From PFJX01 sp040757575 (lineage in GTDB: Bacteria > Pseudomonadota > Gammaproteobacteria > Burkholderiales > Thiobacillaceae): a stretch of 64,000 nt of DNA. Below the pieces are notes generated by a model. It worked only from the letters and a program-made list of their open reading frames with translations, did no database searches and was not told the DNA's origin. Position numbers and translations under genes: made by a program. Below, piece after piece: positions 35,890-46,654 of this stretch (the stretch's first letter is position 1; every line of letters begins with the position of its first letter). The stretch spans positions 186,001 through 250,000 of the forward strand of contig JBFLXA010000003.1 in the NCBI GenBank assembly GCA_040757575.1, read 5' to 3'.

Positions 35890-36279
35890 TTATTTGATCG
35901 GCTTGGCCTCCACCAGTTTGAATACGCTGTCATCCTGCGCCCTACATGTGCCATGAAGATCGGGCAGGTGGCTCACCCACTCGCAGTCCAAGTGGTCGCC
36001 ATCCCTGGACTTCAGGAGGGCTTGACCTTTTTCGATATGCCGACGATGGACTTTGGACACATTCCGGTAGACGCCTCGGCATTCCACATTCAAGCAACGT
36101 TCGCTATCCCATTTACCCACATAGCGCTTACCGTCCAGCATCACCTCCATGGAATTGGCTTGGAGCCAACCGAGATGCAGGGTGCCGACGGCCTGCGTCG
36201 CATCGCTTGTATCCTTGAGCGCCACATTCGACGCGCAACCGGCCAATAGCAGCAAAGGGAGAATCGTCAACAGTTTCAT
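35890..36279 (-). CDS. Small Cys-containing lipoprotein, copy 1 (end of copper ATPase operon)
   Basis: 129 aa from ATG 36279, which has AAGGA upstream. Signal with lipobox LLAGC. The mature protein has four Cys and the conserved stretches NSMEVMLDGKRYVG, WDSERCL, SKVHRRHI and LDCEWVSHLP. Nearly the same protein is encoded at 56122-56514, at the end of the second RND operon. No known family; a periplasmic or outer-membrane role in metal handling is suggested by location. It starts 23 bp after the CopA stop. Confidence 0.75.
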   Translation of the reverse strand: MKLLTILPLLLLAGCASNVALKDTSDATQAVGTLHLGWLQANSMEVMLDGKRYVGKWDSERCLNVECRGVYRNVSKVHRRHIEKGQALLKSRDGDHLDCEWVSHLPDLHGTCRAQDDSVFKLVEAKPIK

Positions 36280-36302
36280 GGCAATGTCCTTCAAGTGAGG
36301 TT

Positions 36303-38617
<2,315 letters not shown>

Positions 38618-38621
<4 letters not shown>

Positions 38622-39277
38622 GGCGTCCTCCCGGCATCCGTGTCGACAAGGTGTAGACGCGGCAGGAAGGCCGGCGTTCGCGCCTGGTAGTCGCGGTAGG
38701 CGTCGCCGAATTCGGCCATGGCATCCCGTTCCTCCCGCCTGGCGAGGCGCACATAGACCGCGAGCAGGACCGGAAACATTGCCACAGTCGGCAGGGTCGG
38801 CCACTGCAACAGGAAGCCGAACATGATGAGGATGAAGGCCGCGTACTGGGGATGCCGGATGCGCGCGTAAGGCCCTGTTGAGGCCAGGCGGTGCTCGCGC
38901 TGGGCATGGAACAGCACGTTCCAGGCCGAGGCGAGCAGCCAGAAACCGCCGAAGATGAAGATATTACTGAGCAGATGGAAGGGTCCGAAATGCGGATTTG
39001 CGCGCCAGCCAAACATGACTTCCAGCAGATGACCGGCGTCGTGGGCCAGGAAGTTGACGCCGGGGAAGCGCTGCCCCAGCCAGCCGGACAGCAGGTAGAG
39101 GGTGAGCGGAAAGCCGTACATCTCGGTGAACAGGGCGACGATGAAGGCCGAGTACATGCCCAGCCCACGCCAGTCGCGGGGGGCCTTCGGCTTGTAGAAG
39201 CTGAAGGCGAACAGGATGAACACCGCCGAGTTGAACAGCACCAGGTACCAGAGCCCGTAGGCCGGCGAGGCACTCAT
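38618..39277 (-). CDS. Isoprenylcysteine carboxyl methyltransferase-like membrane protein
   Basis: 219 aa with about five membrane helices and the C-terminal methyltransferase signature STGPYARIRHPQYAAFILIM, EERDAMAEFGDAYRDYQ. Members of this ICMT/PEMT-like family often sit in metal-resistance clusters; the substrate is unknown. Overlaps both neighbours by ATGA (DUF2933 gene before, copA after). Confidence 0.82.
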
Positions 39278-39486
39278 TGATCACCCCCTTTGCCGCCGTG
39301 GCCGTGCCCGCCATGGCCGAACAGGTGCATCAGCGGGCAGGCGAGCAGGAGCAACAACGGCAGGGCGCCCAGCAGGTGGGCGCGGTGCTCGGTCCAGAGA
39401 TAGAACGCCGCCACCGCGGCAAAGCCGAACCAGGCCAGCTTGGTCCGCAGCGACATGGGCGGTGTGCCGTGACGATGCCCGTTCAT
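39274..39486 (-). CDS. DUF2933 family small membrane protein
   Basis: 70 aa from ATG 39486 (GGAG 6 bp upstream; ATG 39492 also possible). Two short hydrophobic segments (LAWFGFAAVAAFYLWTEHRAHL and ALPLLLLLACPLMHLFGH) and a Gly/His tail (HGGHGHGGKGG), the usual shape of DUF2933, found in copper clusters. The His-rich tail could bind metal; function unknown. Confidence 0.78.
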   Translation of the reverse strand: MNGHRHGTPPMSLRTKLAWFGFAAVAAFYLWTEHRAHLLGALPLLLLLACPLMHLFGHGGHGHGGKGGDQ

Positions 39487-39508
39487 GGCCATCTCCGTCC
39501 ACGCGGCC

Positions 39509-39655
39509 TCAACGCTGAGGTGTCCGCCCGTGTGATCCGGCACCGGGTGGAGGCGACGAGCAACAGGCATGGGATCCGGTGTGCGCATGCGCCTCCGCAT
39601 TGGCCCGTTGCCAGGCGACGAAGCCTGTCCAGATTTGTTTCAGCCAGTTCAGCAT
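39509..39655 (-). CDS. 48-aa Cys/His-containing small protein
   Basis: The ATG at 39655 has an excellent AAGGAGG 5 bp upstream and starts just after the SHOCT gene stop. The protein begins MLNWLKQIWTGFVAWQ and has AHAHTGSHACC in the middle, then a Pro/Gly tail. His and a Cys pair suggest metal binding. It is too short for standard gene finding but its position in a tightly packed operon supports translation. Confidence 0.6.
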   Translation of the reverse strand: MLNWLKQIWTGFVAWQRANAEAHAHTGSHACCSSPPPGAGSHGRTPQR

Positions 39656-39656
39656 T

Positions 39657-39902
39657 TCAACCTCCTTGCGCGGGTCGGCCACGGCCTTCCAGGTCGGCGC
39701 GCTGCTTCAGATACGTTACGCGGTCAATCTCGCCCTGGGCATAGCGTTGTTCCAGAATGCCCAGGGCGCTCTTGTCTCGACGCTCCTGCCTGTTTTCGAA
39801 GAAATGACGGAGCACCAGGATGATCAGGACGAAGGGCAGCAACCAGACCAGGAGCATGCCCAAGCCGCCGATTCCCATGCCGATATGATCGATTCCGTAC
39901 AT
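39657..39902 (-). CDS. SHOCT-domain small membrane protein
   Basis: 81 aa: one membrane helix (GMLLVWLLPFVLIILVLRHFF) followed by a SHOCT motif (ALGILEQRYAQGEIDRVTYLKQRADL). SHOCT proteins of this size are common in copper/silver islands; their role is unknown. Sits between the repeat proteins and the 48-aa gene. Confidence 0.82.
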   Translation of the reverse strand: MYGIDHIGMGIGGLGMLLVWLLPFVLIILVLRHFFENRQERRDKSALGILEQRYAQGEIDRVTYLKQRADLEGRGRPAQGG

Positions 39903-39947
39903 GGCTTGTCTCCCGGGACCTGGTGTGCTCGAAGATCGCCAGACGCT

Positions 39948-40238
39948 TCACTTCCTGATGTTGTGAAGCACCGAGCCGTACGTGTCGCCCTGGCCCTTCT
40001 CGGGGGCATGGCTGTCGCCTTGGGTGTGCGGGGTATGCGTTCCCTTGTCCTGGAGGACCGAGCCGTAGGCATCGCCCGACCCCTTGGCCGGCGCGTGGCT
40101 GTCGCCGGGTTTGTGAGGGAAGTGGCTGTCGTGGACGTTCAAAACGCTCTGTTTCGTGTCGGGGCTGTTGTCCATGTCGTGGGCGAAGGCCGGGGCGGTC
40201 GACAGAATGAGGGCGGTGAGTGCGATGAGAGTTTTCAT
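39948..40238 (-). CDS. Periplasmic tandem-repeat protein 2 (GDxHxPxKGxGDxYGSVL repeats)
   Basis: 96 aa from ATG 40238. The signal peptide ends AFA-HD. The mature part is almost wholly two ~25-residue repeats, GDSHAPAKGSGDAYGSVLQ and GDSHAPEKGQGDTYGSVLH, preceded by DNSPDTKQSVLNVHDSH. His and Asp are regularly spaced. Paralogue of the gene at 40319-40612. I know no named family; location in a copper operon suggests periplasmic metal binding. Confidence 0.75.
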   Translation of the reverse strand: MKTLIALTALILSTAPAFAHDMDNSPDTKQSVLNVHDSHFPHKPGDSHAPAKGSGDAYGSVLQDKGTHTPHTQGDSHAPEKGQGDTYGSVLHNIRK

Positions 40239-40318
40239 GATGGTTTCCTTTTCACGGGTTGATGCAGGCAGGTTGTCCGCCCGGCGAGTCGGCCCGCCGG
40301 GCACCAGGGATAAGCGAT

Positions 40319-40612
40319 TCACCGGTCATTGAGGACCGAACCGTAGGTGTCGCCGAAGCCTTTTTCCGGGCCATGGCCGTCACCTCCCTTGTGCGGCACG
40401 TGGGTTTCGCCGGCCTGCACGTCCAGGATGATCCAGCCATAGGTGTCGCCGGTGCCGCGCTCCAGCCGGGCGGGCGAGTAGCCGGTGCCCACGAAACCGC
40501 TGGAATGGTCGTTGAGGATGCTTTGCCGCATATCGGGGTTGTCGTCCCAGTCGTGGGCGAAGGCGGAAGTGGCGGCGAAAGCCAGGACTGCGAAGGGAAT
40601 GAACGCTTTCAT
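40319..40612 (-). CDS. Periplasmic tandem-repeat protein 1
   Basis: 97 aa from ATG 40612 (AGGAGT upstream). Signal peptide ends SAFA-HD. It shares the opening DxDxxPDxxQSxLN with its neighbour, one degenerate repeat (RGTGDTYGWIILD) and one good repeat (GDGHGPEKGFGDTYGSVLN). First gene of the copA operon, downstream of a CusR-box-like site. Confidence 0.75.
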   Translation of the reverse strand: MKAFIPFAVLAFAATSAFAHDWDDNPDMRQSILNDHSSGFVGTGYSPARLERGTGDTYGWIILDVQAGETHVPHKGGDGHGPEKGFGDTYGSVLNDR

Positions 40613-40640
40613 GATCGACTCCTGTGAAGTTGAGGTGAGG

Positions 40641-40688
40641 ACATCACGCTTCGTGATGTTGGAGTCAGTATGGACAGAGGAGTCCAAC
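40641..40688. promoter_or_regulatory. Inverted repeats in the leader of the copA operon
   Basis: Two nested signals lie just upstream of the first gene: ACATCACG-CTT-CGTGATGT (40641-40659, 8-bp arms, hairpin in the transcript) and GTTGGA...TCCAAC (40658-40688). The first could act as an RNA hairpin or operator; the second resembles a MerR-type dyad but is imperfect. Confidence 0.4.
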
Positions 40689-40705
40689 AGGAAGCTGATA
40701 CGGTG

Positions 40706-40720
40706 ATTACAAATGCGTCA
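40706..40720. promoter_or_regulatory. CusR/CopR-box-like site upstream of the copA operon
   Basis: ATTACA-AATG-CGTCA, the complement of TGACG-N4-TGTAAT. It fits TGACR-N4-TGTMA, the half-site spacing of the E. coli CusR box (TGACA-N4-TGTCA). It lies 94 bp upstream of the first copA-operon gene and 220 bp upstream of the divergent protease gene. Confidence 0.5.
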
Positions 40721-40939
40721 TGCGGGGAGTCGGTGGCGCTGCATGGCGATGGGGCATGGGTCAGCTGTGCCCCCGCCCCAGAATAAGCATCAGGCCGCCC
40801 CACCGTGGGGGCCAAGTCGCTCTTGGGACGGCCTGGCGAACGACTTGAGAGGGCGGCTTTCAGGCGGTTTTCCAGGGCGTTACACTGGTTTACTCAGGGG
40901 CGTCTCCCTCTGCCCTGGGCATGACGTAGGAGTTACCGC

Positions 40940-41872
40940 ATGGCATACGGCCTGAACAAACTGCTGCTGCTTGGCCTTTGGTCGTGGACCCTGGCCGCGC
41001 TCGCGCAGGCGCCGGACTGGAACACGCGGGTCTACAAGCTGGTGGCCACCCAGGCGGACGGTACGACGGAACTCGGTTCGGCGGTGCCCTTGGGCGGTGA
41101 GCGGCTGGTCACGAATTGTCATGTGCTGCGTCAGGCGGTGCGTATCGAGGTGCATGTGGACGGCGCGGTCATGCGCGCTGAAATCGGTCGGCGCGATGCC
41201 TATCGCGATATGTGTTTGGTCACGTTGCCGGGCCTCTCCGCCCCGCCCATGCCGATGATCGAGGTGGGTGAGAGCCGGGTGGGGTTGGATGTGGTCGCAG
41301 CGGGCTGGCCGGGAGGCGAATTGGCCGTGAGCCGTGGTCGCATCATCGGACTGCATCATTGCGAGTGCGATGGCGGCAGGGTAATCCAGACCTCGGCGGC
41401 CTTCGACCGGGGCGCCAGCGGTGGTGGACTGTTCGACGGACGAGGCCGTCTTGTGGGCATCTTGACCTTCAAGGCCAAGGCGGGCGGCAACTTCCATTTC
41501 GCCCTGCCGGTGGGCTGGCTGAGGCATACGGCCATGGGCACGCCGGGGGTACAGCCAGCCGACTCCCCCGCCTTCTGGGAAAAGCCGGGTCGAGAGAGCG
41601 GCTATTTTCTGGCAGCCTGCGACCTTGGCGCGCAGGAAAAGTGGCTCGCCCTGCGGCGCCTGGGCCAGGATTGGATCAAGCAGGAGCCCAGTAACCCCGA
41701 AGCCTGGATGGCATTGGGACGTGCCGAGCGCGGCATGGGACAGACGGAGCACGCCGTGGTGGCTTTTCAGCGGGCGTTGATGCTGGATTCGACCCACACC
41801 GAGGCCGGGTGGGCGCTGCGGGAGATGGAATTCGACCTGGACCGCGCCATCGGGGAACCCGACGGCCTGTGA
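40940..41872 (+). CDS. Trypsin-like serine protease with C-terminal TPR repeats
   Basis: 310 aa with signal peptide (LLLLGLWSWTLAALAQA). The catalytic triad is visible: His61 (VTNCHVL), Asp90 (YRDMCLVTL) and Ser160 (RGASGGGLF). Residues ~215-300 hold about two TPR-like helices (NPEAWMALGRAERGMGQTEHAVVAFQRALMLD). A periplasmic protease or scaffold, perhaps dealing with copper-damaged proteins. Divergent from the copA operon; GGAG before the start. Confidence 0.82.
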   Translation: MAYGLNKLLLLGLWSWTLAALAQAPDWNTRVYKLVATQADGTTELGSAVPLGGERLVTNCHVLRQAVRIEVHVDGAVMRAEIGRRDAYRDMCLVTLPGLSAPPMPMIEVGESRVGLDVVAAGWPGGELAVSRGRIIGLHHCECDGGRVIQTSAAFDRGASGGGLFDGRGRLVGILTFKAKAGGNFHFALPVGWLRHTAMGTPGVQPADSPAFWEKPGRESGYFLAACDLGAQEKWLALRRLGQDWIKQEPSNPEAWMALGRAERGMGQTEHAVVAFQRALMLDSTHTEAGWALREMEFDLDRAIGEPDGL

Positions 41873-41951
41873 ACGCCCCCCCTCCCACAGGGGGCAAGTT
41901 ACACGGGGCGGCCCTTCGTTTACTTGAGCGCTACCCAGTTCCGACGACCGG

Positions 41952-42326
41952 TCACTTCAATTGGAAGCGCATGTTTCCGGTGCCCTTGCCCGGTACGGTG
42001 ACCACCGCCACCGCCTTGACGCCCTTGCCGGACTTGAACGAGGTGGCCGCGCCCAGGGCGCTGTCGGCGACCTGCTTGAGTTCCAGTTCTTCCTTCTTGC
42101 CGCCACCCAGCAGGGTGAGCTTCCCGCTGCTGCCCTGGGCCGGCAGCATGTCGGCGTGCAGGCTGAGATAGACCTTGGCCTGGCCGTCCTTGATGACCAG
42201 TTCGGCTTGGAAGATCTCGGCATCGGCCACCACACCACCCCAGCGGGGCTTGCCGTGGTCGTCGTGGGCGAATACCGGCTGGGCCAGCAGGGCGGAGAAC
42301 AGGAGGTGGAGGATGGCGTGTTTCAT
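41952..42326 (-). CDS. Periplasmic metal-operon protein (copy 1)
   Basis: 124 aa with signal peptide ending PVFA-HDDHG. The mature part is a small beta-rich domain (WGGVVADAEIFQAELVIKDG, KLTLLGGGKKEELELK, KAVAVVTVPGKG). A diverged copy is at 56550-56933, also directly after an RND pump gene. Family not recognised; a soluble periplasmic partner of the efflux pump is plausible. Confidence 0.75.
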   Translation of the reverse strand: MKHAILHLLFSALLAQPVFAHDDHGKPRWGGVVADAEIFQAELVIKDGQAKVYLSLHADMLPAQGSSGKLTLLGGGKKEELELKQVADSALGAATSFKSGKGVKAVAVVTVPGKGTGNMRFQLK

Positions 42327-42362
42327 GGAGGATTCCTTTCAGGGGGAAGTGGATCAAGGGGA

Positions 42363-45300
42363 TCAATAAGCCTCGCCGCCATGAGCCATTTCAGCCAGCA
42401 GACGGTTGAGCGGTTTTTCGCCGAACAGCCAGAACATCACCGGGGTGAGCACTGTGTCCAGTAGGGTGGAACTGATGAGGCCGCCGAAGATGACCACGGC
42501 CACCGGATGCAGGATTTCCTTGCCCGGCGCGTCGGCGGCGAGGAGCAGCGGCACCAGGGCGAAAGCGGCTACCAGGGCGGTCATCAGCACCGGGGTCAGG
42601 CGCTCCAGGGAGCCGCGCACGATCATGGCGCGGCCGAAGGTTTCATTTTCGAAAGCGCACAGGTTGATGTAGTGGCTGATTTTCAAGATACCGTTGCGGG
42701 TGGCGATGCCGGTCAGGGTGATGAAGCCCACCAGGGCTGCCACCGACAGCGGCTGGCCGGACAGCCAGAGGGCGACGACGCTGCCCACCAGCGCCAGCGG
42801 GATGTTGCCCATGATGATGGCGGCCAGCACCGCCGAACGGTAGCGGCTGTAGAGCACCAGGAAGATCATGGCCAGCGACACCAGGGCCAGCAGGGCAATC
42901 AGGCGGGCGGCGGCCTCCTGGGCCTGGAACTGGCCTTCCAGGGCGGTGAAATAGCCTTCCGGCAAGGGCCGGGCGGCGAGTTCCGCGCGGATGTCGGCGA
43001 TCACCTTGGTCATGTCGCGGCCGTCGGTGTTGGCGGAGACGACGATGCGGCGGCGCGAATTTTCGCGGCTGACCTGATTCGGGCCGTCGCTCTCCTCGAC
43101 GCGCGCTAGTTGCGCCAGGGGCACGCTGCCGCCGGGCGTCTCGATCAGCAGGCCCTTGAGCGCCTCGGGACCGCGGCTGCCCTCGGGCAGGCGCACGATG
43201 AGATCGAAGCGGCGGTTGCCCTCGATGACCTGGGTGATGCGCTCGCCCTCGATCATCTGTTCCAGTGCCCGCAGCAGGGCGCCCGGCGCCACGCCCAGGC
43301 GCGCCGCCTGTTCATAATCCACGTGGATCTTGACCTGGGGGATGAGCACCTGTTTTTCGACCTGCAGGTCGGTCACGCCGGGAATTTTCGCCAGCCGCAT
43401 CCGCAGGTCTTCCGCCAGGCCGCGCAGGGTGTCCAGGTCGTCGCCATAGACCTTGAGGGCGATCTGGGCGCGTACCCCGGAGAGCAGGTGGTCGAGGCGG
43501 TGGGAAATGGGCTGGCCGACGTTGCTCGTCGCCGGCAGCACGGCCAGGCGGGTGCGGATGTCGCCGATGATTTCATCCCGGCTGCGCTCGGAGGCCTTCA
43601 GGTCGACGTCGATCTCGCTGTAATGCACCCCCTCGGCGTGCTCGTCCAGCTCGGCCCGGCCAGTGCGGCGGCCGACCTGGGTCACCTCCGGCACCTCCCC
43701 GATGAGCCGTTCGGCCTGGACGCCGATGCGGTTGGACTCGGCGAGCGAAGTGCCGGGGTTGAGTAGCACGTTCACGGTCAGGGTGCCCTCGTTGAAGGGG
43801 GGCAGAAAGGATCGCGGAAACTGGCTGATGGCCGCCACCGCTGCCAGTACCAGCAGCATGGCGGCGGCCAGCAGGGTGCGGGCATGGCCGAATGACCAGT
43901 GCAACAGGCGTGTATCCCAGGCCTTCAGCCTGGACACCAGCGGGCTGTCGCCGTGGCCAAGCTGTTTCATTTTTGGCAGCAGGTAATAGGCCAGCACCGG
44001 CGTCACCGTCACCGAGACGAACATGCTGGCCAGGATGGAGACGATGTAGGCCACGCCCAAAGGCGTGAACAAACGCCCCTCGATGCCGGGCAGGGCGAAC
44101 AGCGGCACAAATACCAGAACGATGATGAAGGTGGCGTAGACGATGGCCGAACGAACCTCCAGCGTGGCCTTGGCAATGACCTCGGCCACCGGCCTGGGCA
44201 TGGCCTGGGCGGCGTTTTCCTTCAGGCGGCGCAGCACGTTCTCCACCCCCACCACGGCATCGTCCACCAGTTCTCCGATGGCGATGGCCAGTCCGCCCAG
44301 GGTCATGGTGTTGATGGTCAGGCCGAAGTACTTGAACACCAGCGCCGTCACCAGCAGGGAGACCGGGATGGCGGTCAGGGAGATGAGGGTGGTGCGGGCA
44401 TTGAGCAGGAACAGGAACAGGATGACCGCCACCATGATGGCGCCGTCCCGCAGGGCTTCCTCCACGTTGGTCACCGAGTGCTCGATGAAGTCCGCCTGCT
44501 TGAACAGGAAGCGCGGTGCCTCGACACCCGTCGGCAGGGATTTGGCCAGGTCGGCCAGGGCCTTTTCCACCTCGCGGGTCAGGGCCACGCTGTCGGCTGA
44601 AGGCTGTTTCTGCACCGACAGGATCACCGCCGGCTTGCCGTCGTAGCCAGCGTCGCCGCGCTTGATGGCCGGGGCCAGTTTGACCTGGGCAACCTGGGAG
44701 AGCGGAATGGGTTGACCGTTCTTCACCGCCACCACCAGGTTTTGCAGGTCCTCGATACGGCTGGTGCGGCCCAGGCCGCGGATGAGGTATTCGCGGCCCT
44801 GGGCCTCCAGGAAGCCGCCGCTGGTGTTGGCGCCGAAATCGGCCAGCGCCGCTTCCAACCGCTCGCGCTCGATGCCCAGCGCCTGCAATTGCGCCGGATC
44901 AATCTCCACCCGGTATTGCCGCACCTCGCCGCCGATGGGGATGACCTGGGCCACACCGGGAATGGTCAACAGTCGCGGGCGCATCACCCAGTCGGCGTAC
45001 TCGCGCACCTGCATCGGACTCACTTTGTCCGGGTCGGCGGGCAGGGCGATCAGCAAAATCTCGCCCATGATGGAGGAGATGGGGCCGAGCTGCGGCGCGA
45101 TGCCCTCGGGCAATTGCTCGCGCACCAGGTTCAGTCGTTCGCTGATCTGCTGGCGATTGCGGTAGATGTCCGAGCCCCACTCGAATTCCACATAGACGAT
45201 GGACAGGCCGATGCCGGACACGGAGCGCACTCGGGTCACGCCGGGCATGCCGTTCATGGCGGATTCCACCGGGAAGGTGACCAGCTGCTCCACCTCCTCC

Positions 45301-45473
45301 GGGGCCATGCCCCCGGCCTCGGTCATCAGGGTCACAGTGGGCTTGTTGAGGTCGGGGAAGACGTCCACCGGCATCTGCTTCAGGGTCACCGCGCCATAGA
45401 TGATGAGCAGCAGTGCCACGCCGAGGACGATGAGACGTTGCCGGAGACTGGATTGGATGATGTGTTCGAACAT
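42363..45473 (-). CDS. cusA: CusA/CzcA-family heavy-metal RND efflux pump (copy 1)
   Basis: 1036 aa from ATG 45473. Twelve-helix HME-RND transporter: VDVFPDLNKPTVTLMTEAGGMAPEEVEQLVTFP near the start, TM4 GELVDDAVVGVEN with D404, D405 and E411, and the usual second half (ATRNGILKISHYINL). It takes metal from the periplasm and drives it out through the CusC-like channel. Context (CusF, Met-rich protein, oxidase) points to Cu(I)/Ag(I), but TM4 is not the classical CusA sequence, so the ion is inferred. Confidence 0.9.
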   Translation of the reverse strand: MFEHIIQSSLRQRLIVLGVALLLIIYGAVTLKQMPVDVFPDLNKPTVTLMTEAGGMAPEEVEQLVTFPVESAMNGMPGVTRVRSVSGIGLSIVYVEFEWGSDIYRNRQQISERLNLVREQLPEGIAPQLGPISSIMGEILLIALPADPDKVSPMQVREYADWVMRPRLLTIPGVAQVIPIGGEVRQYRVEIDPAQLQALGIERERLEAALADFGANTSGGFLEAQGREYLIRGLGRTSRIEDLQNLVVAVKNGQPIPLSQVAQVKLAPAIKRGDAGYDGKPAVILSVQKQPSADSVALTREVEKALADLAKSLPTGVEAPRFLFKQADFIEHSVTNVEEALRDGAIMVAVILFLFLLNARTTLISLTAIPVSLLVTALVFKYFGLTINTMTLGGLAIAIGELVDDAVVGVENVLRRLKENAAQAMPRPVAEVIAKATLEVRSAIVYATFIIVLVFVPLFALPGIEGRLFTPLGVAYIVSILASMFVSVTVTPVLAYYLLPKMKQLGHGDSPLVSRLKAWDTRLLHWSFGHARTLLAAAMLLVLAAVAAISQFPRSFLPPFNEGTLTVNVLLNPGTSLAESNRIGVQAERLIGEVPEVTQVGRRTGRAELDEHAEGVHYSEIDVDLKASERSRDEIIGDIRTRLAVLPATSNVGQPISHRLDHLLSGVRAQIALKVYGDDLDTLRGLAEDLRMRLAKIPGVTDLQVEKQVLIPQVKIHVDYEQAARLGVAPGALLRALEQMIEGERITQVIEGNRRFDLIVRLPEGSRGPEALKGLLIETPGGSVPLAQLARVEESDGPNQVSRENSRRRIVVSANTDGRDMTKVIADIRAELAARPLPEGYFTALEGQFQAQEAAARLIALLALVSLAMIFLVLYSRYRSAVLAAIIMGNIPLALVGSVVALWLSGQPLSVAALVGFITLTGIATRNGILKISHYINLCAFENETFGRAMIVRGSLERLTPVLMTALVAAFALVPLLLAADAPGKEILHPVAVVIFGGLISSTLLDTVLTPVMFWLFGEKPLNRLLAEMAHGGEAY

Positions 45474-45493
45474 GATGGAGTCAGAGCCGGAAA

Positions 45494-46654
45494 TCAACGC
45501 ACCTGGGACAACAGGCTGGCCCCCTCGGTGACCACCCGGTCACCGTTCTTGAGACCGTTCACCACGGCCACCGTCGCCGCGTCATGGGACTCCACCGTCA
45601 CCCGGCGGGAGAGGAAGCGCTCCGCGCCGTCGCGCACCCACACCGCCGCCTCTCCGGCGCCGGTCTTGACCAGGGCGCCACGGAGCAGGAGCGCGCCGGT
45701 GTGCTGACGGCGTGTGCCGGCGATCACCTTGAGAGGCTGGCCCACCGCCACCGGCGCGTCTTTCGTCTTGATGCGGAACAGCAACGGTAGAGCCTGTTCG
45801 CGCAATTGCCTGCCGGCGCCAATGAATTGCAGATCCAACACGCTTCCGCCGGGCAGGGGCGCGGTGGCCCCGGCAATGTCCGCCGCCTGAGCCGGGTCGT
45901 AGGCCAGGGCCTCCACCGCCAGGCGCGCCGGGTCCACCACCTCGAACAGGATGGCCCCGGCCTCCACCACCTGGCCGGCCACCACATGGGTCGCGGCGAT
46001 TACGCCGGAAACCGGAGCGACCAGCGCTTCCGCCGTGCCGACGCTGGCGCCGATGGCGGCGCGACGCTGTTTCAGCGCTTCCCGTTCGATACGGGCGGCC
46101 TCGATCTCCTTTTGCGGCACGGCCCCTTCCAGTTGTTCGAGACGGGCCAGGCGCTTTTCGGCGATGGCTTCCTGGGCCGCCAGCTCGGCAGCGAGCGCGC
46201 GCTGGTTGCCGCGCTCGATGCTGTTGGCGGTGGGGCGCAGTCGCGCCAGTACCTGCCCCCTGGCAACCCACTGTCCCAGCGTGGGCAAGGGCCCCTCGAC
46301 GCGGCCTGGCTGATCGGCCTGGACCCGGCCGCCGGCATTGGGGTCGGCGATGACCTTGCCGTTGAATTCCGCCGTCGCGGCCATGGTGGTGATCTCGGCG
46401 ATGCGGTGGCGCAGGCCGATCTGGCGCTGCACCGCCTTGGGCACGAACAGGCTGCCGTCCGGTAGACGCCTGGCCGCGACCGAATCCGTGATAACGGCGG
46501 GTTTGGTCATCGTCGGGGGCGCCACGGAGGTCGATTTCGCATCCTGGCTATGGTCTTCGTCGCCATGGGCGCGGGCATGACCGGAATAAACCGCCACAAA
46601 GGTAAGCGCGGCCAAAACGATGTGGGGCACGGGCATCCGAAGCATTTGAATCAT
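45494..46654 (-). CDS. cusB: CusB-like membrane fusion protein (copy 1)
   Basis: 386 aa from ATG 46654, overlapping the preceding stop (ATGA). The signal ends near HARAHGDEDH. It has a barrel/lipoyl half (GRVEGPLPTLGQWVARGQVLARL), a long coiled-coil hairpin (~155-215, rich in Glu/Ala/Arg), and the second lipoyl half (APVSGVIAATHVVAGQVVEAG). A His/Asp/Glu-rich N-terminus may bind metal. Joins pump and outer-membrane channel. Confidence 0.88.
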   Translation of the reverse strand: MIQMLRMPVPHIVLAALTFVAVYSGHARAHGDEDHSQDAKSTSVAPPTMTKPAVITDSVAARRLPDGSLFVPKAVQRQIGLRHRIAEITTMAATAEFNGKVIADPNAGGRVQADQPGRVEGPLPTLGQWVARGQVLARLRPTANSIERGNQRALAAELAAQEAIAEKRLARLEQLEGAVPQKEIEAARIEREALKQRRAAIGASVGTAEALVAPVSGVIAATHVVAGQVVEAGAILFEVVDPARLAVEALAYDPAQAADIAGATAPLPGGSVLDLQFIGAGRQLREQALPLLFRIKTKDAPVAVGQPLKVIAGTRRQHTGALLLRGALVKTGAGEAAVWVRDGAERFLSRRVTVESHDAATVAVVNGLKNGDRVVTEGASLLSQVR

